Assembly: GCA_900317545.1 (NCBI GenBank)
Contig: ONHE01000083.1
Span: forward strand, 1 to 41,039
Source of the DNA: an uncultured Prevotella sp.
Lineage (GTDB): Bacteria > Bacteroidota > Bacteroidia > Bacteroidales > Bacteroidaceae
Direction of reading: 5' to 3'
DNA: 41,039 nucleotides
The translations under genes were made by a program, and so were the position numbers. This document shows positions 24,301 through 31,210 of this stretch, one piece after another (the stretch's first letter is position 1; the number at the start of each line of letters is the position of its first letter). The notes beneath the pieces are model-generated. The model was not told where the DNA came from. It was given only the letters and a program-made list of their open reading frames with translations, and did not search any database.

Positions 24301-24788
24301 GCGGATTCAATACCACCGTCAAATGGAAGAACCTGAGCCTGTATTTGGGATTCTATTATTCGCTTGGCGGGAAGATCTACAATGCCGCCGAGCATAATAG
24401 GAATATGTTCAAGTATATGGGAACGACGCCTTCACCTTATGTGATTTATGATCTTTGGACCAAGCCCGGTGATGTGACGGCCTATCCCCGTCCCTACAAC
24501 GATGAGTTCAACAATGCCCGGTTGGCTAATTCATTCTATTTGGAGAATGCTTCCTTTATCCGGCTGCAAAACGTGAGATTGGCTTGTGACCTTCCATCGC
24601 TATGGACCAAGCGCATCCACATGGACAAGGTGAATGTATACTTCTTTACGAACAACTTGTTGACCTTCACTGACTATTCGGGATTTGATCCGGAATTTTC
24701 ATCCAATAATCCGCTGCAGATCGGAAAGGACACCTATCGCTATCCGAGACGAAGGGAATTCGGTCTGGGTCTGACTGCTAATTTTTAG
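21312..24788 (+). CDS. SusC/RagA family TonB-dependent transporter with STN domain
   Basis: 1158 residues; an alternative start three codons on is equally possible. It has a long N-terminal signal region (hydrophobic core MALSVMLLFVSLPETPAAA, ~23-41), STN domain ~46-121 (LNITLNVVNSTVKKVMDQIE), carboxypeptidase-like domain ~150-220 (VVKGRVVDNTNEPVIGATV), plug from ~227 (DVVVVGYGTMKKRDVTGAIASI) and a large barrel ending LGLTANF. The upstream FecR and the STN domain suggest ligand-triggered signalling. The SusD partner follows after 11 bases. It is the importer of PUL 2. Confidence 0.94.
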   Translation: MCFMQSYYHDRGISGYGRKIRVMALSVMLLFVSLPETPAAALRAQNLNITLNVVNSTVKKVMDQIEKSEGYVFIYNENIRQELSRRVTIRASRQPVDRVLGQLLDGSNLRYKRAGRQITLYRKDEKAPGAGAARAVSESLALQQHGGHVVKGRVVDNTNEPVIGATVSIKGKSTGAVTDLNGEYTLSGVADADVIRYSYIGMKPQEVAVKGKRTINVTMIPEVTGLNDVVVVGYGTMKKRDVTGAIASIGSKEIENKMATNVFDALQGSTAGVHIVSGSGQPGESSSIKVRGTSTFSSEGVSPLYIVDGAPLENIDDINPSDIVSVEVLKDAASAAIYGSRSANGVIIITTRSGKEGKADLNVKYYHSWGRLSHKVPQANRADRLYYDRIRRDYFLTYGGGNPDESIDILNDPYNYFFNTDNDYIDMMTKTGRKDEVDISVGGGNKNLKYFINTGYYSERGIIENTGYRRLTTRVNSDYSPVKWLSMGSRVSLTYSKKSGVNEGQLLSSVLSRRPYFSTYYSDGSLVGVFNGQKNPIALIDYTTDYTNSYKANFYQFFNFKFSKHLSLRSNINANFYLDKRKKLEPSIITDEWQKTNRGYSYNYLNWNWLNENYMTYTQAWGRHSFSAMAGLSFQKWYYENENLLGLNSSTDYIHTLNAFSANLDLSNTGTLESRHTLMSLFARITYDYKKRYLMTLNLRRDGSSRFAKDSRWGSFPSASLGWRFSDEAFMRKMHNVLTDGKIRLSYGITGNQSIGNYDYVYAYSPSTIYDGVGGVTPSRIGTRNLKWEETHQFDVGIDLNFLNSRLVITADYYNKYTKGLLANYQLPKETGYDYMKMNVGEISNRGFEVTVTGDIIRNNNLTWNAAFNISRNTNRIEKLSDGKSYMEGDIWWMQEGGRIGDFYGFKCLGVFPYDESNAFSADWQQLTPVFENGVFQYQYLLNGKVYDGKINRKTLPNGKPFRGGDYNWEEPLASRDGVIDDNDRMVIGNAMPDVTGGFNTTVKWKNLSLYLGFYYSLGGKIYNAAEHNRNMFKYMGTTPSPYVIYDLWTKPGDVTAYPRPYNDEFNNARLANSFYLENASFIRLQNVRLACDLPSLWTKRIHMDKVNVYFFTNNLLTFTDYSGFDPEFSSNNPLQIGKDTYRYPRRREFGLGLTANF

Positions 24789-24799
24789 ATTGAACGACT

Positions 24800-26260
24800 A
24801 TGAACAGAACAATGAAATATTTCAAGGTAATGATATTGGCCCTTTTCCTCTGCGGTTGCAATGACTTCTTGGAGGAAAAGCCCATCAGTGAAATTCCGGC
24901 AGAGAATATGTGGCAGACAGCCCGTGATGCGAAAGCCGGAGTGAACGAGATCTATGGACTGTTGCGTAAGGCCCTGAGGGAGAACTACTTCTATTGGGGA
25001 GAGTTCCGGTCTGATAATGTCTCGCCCGGTGCGCCGGTCATGGCGGACCAGGCACGTGTCATCAACAACCTGATGTCGACAGATGAGAAATGCTCCAAAT
25101 GGACAGATCTCTACAAGATGATCAATCAGGCGAATCTTGCGATCAAGCATATACCGGGAATAGACATGCCTAACGTGGCAGACAGAAATGATTACTTAGG
25201 CCAGGCCTATGCACTCCGGGCGCTTGGATATTTCTATGCCATCAGAGTCTGGGGAGACGTTCCTTTGTTCGTCGAGCCTGTAGAGACATGGTCGGAAGAT
25301 ATCTATAAAAGTCGGACAGATAAAAACACAATCATCGAAACCGTCATTATTCCTGACTTGAAACGGGCCGAGAAACTCATGAACAGGACTGGTAACTTCG
25401 AGCGGAAGCGTATTTCCATCTGCGGCGTCTGGTCCATCCTGGCAGATGTGTATATGTGGATCGGAGATTATAACAATGCAGATCAAACGATCGACAAGAT
25501 CAAGACGGTGACCTATAACAATGCGCCGTTTGTCGCGCTCGCGCCTTCCATTCAGGCTTGGCATTCCATGTTCACCGAGGAACTGAACAACAAGCCGTCG
25601 GATGACACGCCGAACAACGATGAGTATACAACAAAGGAGTTGATCTTCGTCATCCATTTCAACATGGATGAAGTCGGAACGAATGGCTATAGTTATATGT
25701 ATCAGTGGTTCTCTGGATCCGGTAATCGTGCGGCCGTGCTGTCTGACCGTTTCATGAACCTATTCAATGACGACGACATGAAGGGCGACTTGCGGAAAGA
25801 CATGATCGCTAAATATTACCAGAATGGCTACGAACTGAGGAAATACATGGCGGGGGACATCAGCAATTCATTGAATAAGACCTGTGAAGTTGCCTATCCC
25901 GTTTACCGCTATTCAGACATATTGCTCCTTCAGGCTGAAGCGAAGGCGCATCTTGGAAAATGGGATGAAGCGCTTGACATCGTCAAGAAGATAAGAGATC
26001 GTGCCGGACTGATCACGCCGACTGCCAATGATTTCAGTTCGGAAACTGATCTTGTGAAGTTCATCTTGCGTGAACGCCAGATAGAATTGGTCGGTGAAGG
26101 ACGGCGCTGGTTTGACCTGCTCCGGACCGGAATGTGGAAAGAAGTCATGGGACCCATCAATGGCATGACCCAGGAAGGAAACGAATTGTTCCCCATCCAC
26201 TATTCCCATCTTATTGAAAATCCAAAACTTACACAGAATTCATATTATGGAAATCATTAA
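24800..26260 (+). CDS. SusD/RagB family outer-membrane glycan-binding lipoprotein
   Basis: 486 residues with a lipoprotein signal (LALFLCGC, Cys ~20) followed by NDFLEEKP, a typical SusD opening. TPR-like helices (AYALRALGYFYAIRVWGDVPLF ~135-156; ICGVWSILADVYMWIGDYNNA) and the C-terminal block ERQIELVGEGRRWFDLLRTGMW (~430-451) identify the family. It starts 11 bases after susC and overlaps the next gene by 14 bases, so the downstream lipoprotein is translationally coupled. It should cap the SusC barrel at the cell surface. Confidence 0.93.
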   Translation: MNRTMKYFKVMILALFLCGCNDFLEEKPISEIPAENMWQTARDAKAGVNEIYGLLRKALRENYFYWGEFRSDNVSPGAPVMADQARVINNLMSTDEKCSKWTDLYKMINQANLAIKHIPGIDMPNVADRNDYLGQAYALRALGYFYAIRVWGDVPLFVEPVETWSEDIYKSRTDKNTIIETVIIPDLKRAEKLMNRTGNFERKRISICGVWSILADVYMWIGDYNNADQTIDKIKTVTYNNAPFVALAPSIQAWHSMFTEELNNKPSDDTPNNDEYTTKELIFVIHFNMDEVGTNGYSYMYQWFSGSGNRAAVLSDRFMNLFNDDDMKGDLRKDMIAKYYQNGYELRKYMAGDISNSLNKTCEVAYPVYRYSDILLLQAEAKAHLGKWDEALDIVKKIRDRAGLITPTANDFSSETDLVKFILRERQIELVGEGRRWFDLLRTGMWKEVMGPINGMTQEGNELFPIHYSHLIENPKLTQNSYYGNH

Positions 26261-26882
26261 TAATCGACATCTTTTGAAAACGAGAAAATATGCTCTGCTC
26301 CTCGGTGGACTGATCTTGACACTCCTGTCCGCCTGTGGATTGGATCTGCAGACCGACTATGATTACAAGCCTTCTGTTGATGATCCGCATGTGAACATGA
26401 CGGTATGGGACTACATGTCCACCCATCAGGCTGATTTTTCTACATTCCAACAGGCTGTTGAATATGTAGGTCTTGAAGACTATTATCAGCAAATGAAAAG
26501 CAAATACACATACCTCCTTCTGAACAACACAGCCATGAAGGCTTATATGGACGATGTTTTCCCCGGCGCGGAAAGCATCTCTGACTGTGATTCCGAAACC
26601 GTGCGGAAAATGATCCTCTATCATATCATTGATGGAGAATACAGTTCTTACGGCCAGTTGGATGTCGAACCAAGGTATGTCCTGACAATGCTTCCCGGAG
26701 AAGAAGGGCTGATGACGATGTCGGTATGGAAGAATCCGTGGCAGGCGGCTGTAGGCAAGGTGTTGGTAAATCAGACTGGCAGCAATGCCAATTCGCCTCA
26801 GCGCAACGCGAAGACCAGTAACATCCTGGCTACGAACGGCGTCGTACATATATTTGAAAATTATTGTTATTACCGAAAGTGA
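26247..26882 (+). CDS. FAS1 (fasciclin) domain lipoprotein
   Basis: 211 residues from the ATG at 26247, which lies inside the end of susD; the upstream in-frame ATG at 26214 would place extra residues before the lipoprotein signal. The signal ends at LLSAC. The body is a fasciclin fold: FSTFQQAVEYVGLEDYYQ opening helix, YTYLLLNNTAMKAYMD (H1 box), KMILYHIIDGEYSS and the closing SNILATNGVVHIFENYCYYRK. FAS1 lipoproteins are frequent in Bacteroidales PULs after susD and are thought to bind surface glycans or partner proteins. It probably sits on the cell surface beside SusC/SusD. The exact role is not readable. Confidence 0.82.
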   Translation: MEIINNRHLLKTRKYALLLGGLILTLLSACGLDLQTDYDYKPSVDDPHVNMTVWDYMSTHQADFSTFQQAVEYVGLEDYYQQMKSKYTYLLLNNTAMKAYMDDVFPGAESISDCDSETVRKMILYHIIDGEYSSYGQLDVEPRYVLTMLPGEEGLMTMSVWKNPWQAAVGKVLVNQTGSNANSPQRNAKTSNILATNGVVHIFENYCYYRK

Positions 26883-26890
26883 ATTGCTCT

Positions 26891-28405
26891 ATGAAAGCCA
26901 AGTTAATATTGTGCACGCTCCTGATGATGCTTCTGGCATCCTGCCATGATGATCATATTGATCCCAACACAGCTTTACCAACCATCCAGTTCCCACTGAC
27001 ACAACTGAATATAGACCTTAACAAGGTAGATAACCTGCCGGTTATTGCCATCATTAAATCGGAAGCAGGCCTTAAGAAAGTAGATTTGAAAATTGAAACA
27101 GAGGCTGGTGTCATCCATTATAAAACGATCACGGAGTTCTATAATGTGCACAACTACAGTCTTGCTGAGACTCCTGAATATCAGGACAGCTACAAGTCTG
27201 TGACCGTTGAGGCTACTGACCTTCTGGATCGTAGTGTCTCCGCACTCCTGCCTTTGCAGGTAACGGGCATCATAGCCAGACCTGTGATAGACTTTGATCC
27301 CGACTCCATCGTCTATGATGAGCGTGAAGACAATCCCCAGATACCTCATACGAAGTTCACGGTGACCTCTGAAGCCGGGTTGAAATCAGTTGAAATGTAC
27401 CTTGTCTCCAAAGATGGGCAGGAACTGAAAGGCCGGGCCGAACTGTCGGGAGAAAAGGATTATCAGTTTGATGAATTCATTCCGTATACCGAGAATGATA
27501 AAGGTTTCAAAGTCAAAGCGGAAGACAAATACGGGAATACGACAATTTCGACACTTCCGGTTATCTACAAGACGCTTGCTCCTCCGGTGCTGACTTTAAC
27601 CCAGGAACCGATCAGCGGATTGTCAGGAGAAGCCGTTACGGTGCCCGTAAGCATCAGCTCCGAAAGGGGCGTGTCGACTGTCGATATCTATCTTGTTGAA
27701 GACGGGAAAGAGAAATTGGCCAAGCATCTGGTGATGGGGCATGAAAACACATTGAAGATTACGCCGTCTGTCGTTCTGACTGCCGCGGCCTCGAAACTCA
27801 AAATCGTCGTTTCGGATGGCCGAAAGGAGACGGTCGGATATGTCAAAGTCTATGTTGACATGAAGGTTGCCACGCTCTACGTGGGTAGCCAGCCTATTGC
27901 CAACACAGCCCATAAGAATTATCCGGGTGCTTTTGGTATGGCCTCTTTGAAAGACATGAAGACCTACTCGGTCGACTATGCCATCAATGGGGACAACGCT
28001 GCCAATATCGATTTCAAGTTCTATTGTTTCGGCGGGCAGGCCGTGCCACGGTTATACTCCATGGATAATACGGAAAAAAGCGCCGAGTATGGTGGCACGT
28101 CGGGCAAGCTGACCGCAATTAAGGTGAAGAATGCAACCCGGTTTGCAGTCTTGAGCAATTTCGATTACGACAACGCGACCACTGTTACCATCGGCAAAAT
28201 CCTGTCGAGCAGCATCACGCTGTCCAAGCTGACTCCCTTCAGTGTCGGTGATGTCATCGCCTTCCGAACTGGTAAAACATCTAATTCCGGTGGCGGGAAG
28301 ATCGGCGTCATGAAGGTAGTTAATATCATCTCTGCTAAAGAACTTGGTTCGGCGAATGCCACGGCCAATATCCTTGTCGTTGAGATTAAAATGCCAATCA
28401 AATAA
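26891..28405 (+). CDS. Surface lipoprotein with three Ig-like repeats, putative glycan-binding protein
   Basis: 504 residues from the ATG at 26891, 8 bases after the FAS1 gene. The lipoprotein signal ends at LLASC. Three repeats start near residues 57, 160 and 259, each with an SEAGLKKVDLKIETEAG-like motif (SEAGLKSVEMYLVSKDG; SSERGVSTVDIYLVEDG) and about 100 residues apart, typical of Bacteroidetes Ig-like spacer domains. From ~325 a separate beta-rich C-terminal domain follows (ATLYVGSQPIANTAHKNYPGAFGMASL...). Position after susD and this tandem-Ig design are those of SusE/F-like surface glycan-binding proteins, where the C-terminal domain usually holds the binding site. No sequence-level link to a known binding family was recognised. 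Confidence 0.75.
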   Translation: MKAKLILCTLLMMLLASCHDDHIDPNTALPTIQFPLTQLNIDLNKVDNLPVIAIIKSEAGLKKVDLKIETEAGVIHYKTITEFYNVHNYSLAETPEYQDSYKSVTVEATDLLDRSVSALLPLQVTGIIARPVIDFDPDSIVYDEREDNPQIPHTKFTVTSEAGLKSVEMYLVSKDGQELKGRAELSGEKDYQFDEFIPYTENDKGFKVKAEDKYGNTTISTLPVIYKTLAPPVLTLTQEPISGLSGEAVTVPVSISSERGVSTVDIYLVEDGKEKLAKHLVMGHENTLKITPSVVLTAAASKLKIVVSDGRKETVGYVKVYVDMKVATLYVGSQPIANTAHKNYPGAFGMASLKDMKTYSVDYAINGDNAANIDFKFYCFGGQAVPRLYSMDNTEKSAEYGGTSGKLTAIKVKNATRFAVLSNFDYDNATTVTIGKILSSSITLSKLTPFSVGDVIAFRTGKTSNSGGGKIGVMKVVNIISAKELGSANATANILVVEIKMPIK

Positions 28406-28419
28406 TTAAATTATCACAT

Positions 28420-29373
28420 ATGAACAGAATGATAGTTGAAAAATATATGTTTATCGGGTGTCTGTGTATCATTGCCTTGTTGTCGGGCTGTTCCGAGTAT
28501 GACAGTGTTTCGCCCAAAAGCGATCCGATCTACGAGCCGGTGCGCATGCCCGAGAAAGCGATGGTCATGGCGGATCAATCGAGGAATGCCATCATCATTA
28601 GTGACTTGGCAACCAATAAAGTTGTCTGGAGCTGGGATCCTGTGTCTGCCAAGATGCCGGTCTCTTCCCAGTCGTGGTTTGTCAATCCGAGTGAGTGCAA
28701 GCCTGTGATGGACAATCGGTGCATTCTGATGACCGCCAGTGGAGGCGCTGTGGCACTGATCCGTATTGCTGACCATAAGGTTTTGTTCTACGCATATTGC
28801 GGGAGCAATCCGCACTCGGCCGAGATGCTGCCCGATGGGAACATCGTGACAGCCGAATCTTATGCTGGAGAGATCAACACGTTTGTCGTTGACACGGTGA
28901 AAGTCTTTGGTGTGAAGGCTGATACGAAGAAGATCGGCAATGCTCACAATGTCGTTTGGGACGCCAAGCGCAACTGTCTCTATGCGACAGGAACGCTCCA
29001 AGGAGGCGTGACAGCTGTCTTCCGGTTTTCCTATAATGGCGATCGGCTCTCTCCCATGCTGCAAGGTCAGAAGCGGATCTACACCTTCGAGAACGAGTCC
29101 GGCGGTCATGATCTCTTCCCTGTGCAGGGAAAAGAAGGTCTCTTATGGCTGACTGCCGCCTCCGCGGTCTATCAGCTTGACGTTTCGAAAGAGCCGGTCA
29201 GCTGTGAGAAAGTCTATGACATCACGGATGTGAAAAGCATCGCCAACGACGGGAATGACATCTACCTGCTGAAGCCGACAGAAGAATGGTGGGCCGAAGG
29301 ACCTGTCGATCCCTCCGGCAATGCCTGGTTTCGGCTGAAAGGATCACGCCTCTATAAATGTCGTCTGATGTAA
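28420..29373 (+). CDS. Beta-propeller lipoprotein (DUF6528-like)
   Basis: 317 residues with a lipoprotein signal ending at LLSGC. The chain has repeated strand pairs of propeller type: KAMVMADQSRNAIIISDLATNKVVWSWDP, GGAVALIRIADHKVLFYAYCG, HSAEMLPDGNIVTAESYAGEINTF, HNVVWDAKRNCLYATGTLQGG, GLLWLTAASAVYQLDV. This resembles a small Bacteroidetes family that I associate with DUF6528, of unknown activity and usually encoded in PULs. It could be a surface binding protein, or a lyase or hydrolase with a propeller fold. No catalytic residues can be pointed to. It is 14 bases after the Ig-repeat gene and 23 bases before the GH71/GH99-like gene. Confidence 0.65.
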   Translation: MNRMIVEKYMFIGCLCIIALLSGCSEYDSVSPKSDPIYEPVRMPEKAMVMADQSRNAIIISDLATNKVVWSWDPVSAKMPVSSQSWFVNPSECKPVMDNRCILMTASGGAVALIRIADHKVLFYAYCGSNPHSAEMLPDGNIVTAESYAGEINTFVVDTVKVFGVKADTKKIGNAHNVVWDAKRNCLYATGTLQGGVTAVFRFSYNGDRLSPMLQGQKRIYTFENESGGHDLFPVQGKEGLLWLTAASAVYQLDVSKEPVSCEKVYDITDVKSIANDGNDIYLLKPTEEWWAEGPVDPSGNAWFRLKGSRLYKCRLM

Positions 29374-29396
29374 CCTGACACTTTCAGCTACCAACA

Positions 29397-31199
29397 ATGA
29401 AGACGCTTCGATCCTTTTGGCTCTGCCTGACTCTTATCTTGCTGTTTCCTGTAACCTATGCAGGAAACGGCAAGAAGATATATGCTGACTATCACGGAGT
29501 GCGGTATACCAGGTTGCATGATGGGAAATTAGGCCGTTGGAGTTATTTCGCAAAGACCGATAAGTCGGCTACTTCCACCCGCCTGATCTGCTATAATGCT
29601 GATCAGGTAGGTGCTGATGGCAGGCACGAGATAGCCGCTGCGCATTATCCGCTTGTTGGCTTACAGTCCGATTTGGATGATGACTACCTCGAATATCAGA
29701 TCCTTACGGCGAAGGCTGCGGGCATTGACGGATTTTTTATAGAATGGGGATTCCGGCCCCATGAGAATGATGTCCTGCTGAAAGCCATGCAGCGTGTAGC
29801 CGCAAAATATGATTTCGAAATCGGCATCAACTGGTGTGACGGATGGCTGTATTATGACTGGATCACCAAGATCTATCCGCAGATCAGCGACCGTGCGGCC
29901 AAAACGCGGTATATGGCCCAATGCTACCGGTATCTTCTTGACAGCGTCCTCTATGCCCGAACGGCACCTTTGGTGAACGGTGCTCCGGTCTTTTATCATT
30001 TCGGAGGAGGCGCCCGGCCTGACGAATTCATGGAAGTGCAGAAGGCGGTCCGCCTTGACGGAGGCCGTCCCGAGCCGTCCATCCTCAGAAGGTGGGCAGA
30101 GTGGGGACAAATAGTCGACGGAGTGTACCAGCCGGTCACGTCCGGCAGTGACATCTGTGCATGGAAATCGTTGGGCGAGACACCTACTGCGTGGATTCCG
30201 GCCCGTGTCCGCAAGGGAGACGGAGCTTACCCTTCCTATGACTATTGGGCCTCGGAGGAGGATGTGCTGCGATTTTTAGAGCCATTCCGTGATTCGGTTT
30301 GGCTCGCCCCACGGCGTCCTCATGAGGTGAAGTCGGGCTTTGTCATTCCGGGCATGGACAACAGAGGCTGTGCGGGGTGGGGACATTCCGTGTTCTATCT
30401 GATAGACCGGAATGACGGATCGCTCTATGACCGGATGTGGCAATATTGCATGCAGAGCAAGGACAGCCTTGACATGATGTTCATTGCGTCGTGGAGTGAC
30501 TTTACCGAAGGGCATGAGATTGCCCCGACGATCGAATGTGGATACAGGGAATTGGAGACAACCATGAAGTATGCTGCACAGTTCAAGGAGTTTGTGCCCG
30601 ATGGCAAGGCGCTCCGATTGCCTTACCGGCTGTTTGTCGAAAGAAAGAACGTCGAATGGCTCAAGCCGCTCATTCCCGACTGGCAGCAGTTCGCTGACAG
30701 CTTGGATCAGGTGGCGTCCATGCTTGCCAAGGGTGCTTATGACGCGGCAGAGCAGACGCTTGTCCGATGCGGACAGGCGGTCGCCGCTGTGAAAAAGCGG
30801 GTTCGGACCAGGACTATCAGCTTGGATGAGGCCGGCATGACGATCCGGGGCGCGTCGAAGAAGAAAGCTTGGAACGCCACGGACGGTCTCACGCTCACCT
30901 TGGGGGTGAGGGCCAACATTGACCTGAATACATCTTACAATCGGGGATTCATGGAATTTGAATACCTTGATGTGCCCGATGCCGCTTTGTTTGTCAGATC
31001 TGCGACCCGTAAAGAGCCTAAACATGATTTTGAAACCGTGGGCAAGATCATGACCACGGGCAGCGGTCTGTGGAAAAAAGCGAGGATCACCCTCTACGGC
31101 GAAAACATTGCCTATCCTTATCAGAAACCGGCTTTCTATCTCAAAGGCGGCACCATGGTCCGCAACATCTCCTTGCAATACGATCTCTATACGATTTAA
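29397..31199 (+). CDS. GH71/GH99-like TIM-barrel glycoside hydrolase
   Basis: 600 residues with a signal peptide (hydrophobic core ~7-21, cleavage near TYA). The barrel shows HYPLVGLQSDLDDDYLEYQILTAKAAGIDGFFIEWGF (~84-118, with E116) and, near its end, FIASWSDFTEGHEIAPTIECG (~361-381, with E371), blocks typical of GH71, GH99 and related proteins such as the WbsX-like group. GH99 enzymes are endo-acting alpha-mannosidases or mannanases and GH71 are alpha-1,3-glucanases, so an alpha-linked substrate is likely but not resolved. After the barrel (~400 on) come a helical linker and a beta-rich domain. It lies inside PUL 2, 11 bases before the GH2 gene. Confidence 0.72.
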   Translation: MKTLRSFWLCLTLILLFPVTYAGNGKKIYADYHGVRYTRLHDGKLGRWSYFAKTDKSATSTRLICYNADQVGADGRHEIAAAHYPLVGLQSDLDDDYLEYQILTAKAAGIDGFFIEWGFRPHENDVLLKAMQRVAAKYDFEIGINWCDGWLYYDWITKIYPQISDRAAKTRYMAQCYRYLLDSVLYARTAPLVNGAPVFYHFGGGARPDEFMEVQKAVRLDGGRPEPSILRRWAEWGQIVDGVYQPVTSGSDICAWKSLGETPTAWIPARVRKGDGAYPSYDYWASEEDVLRFLEPFRDSVWLAPRRPHEVKSGFVIPGMDNRGCAGWGHSVFYLIDRNDGSLYDRMWQYCMQSKDSLDMMFIASWSDFTEGHEIAPTIECGYRELETTMKYAAQFKEFVPDGKALRLPYRLFVERKNVEWLKPLIPDWQQFADSLDQVASMLAKGAYDAAEQTLVRCGQAVAAVKKRVRTRTISLDEAGMTIRGASKKKAWNATDGLTLTLGVRANIDLNTSYNRGFMEFEYLDVPDAALFVRSATRKEPKHDFETVGKIMTTGSGLWKKARITLYGENIAYPYQKPAFYLKGGTMVRNISLQYDLYTI

Positions 31200-31210
31200 T
31201 CCCTATTATC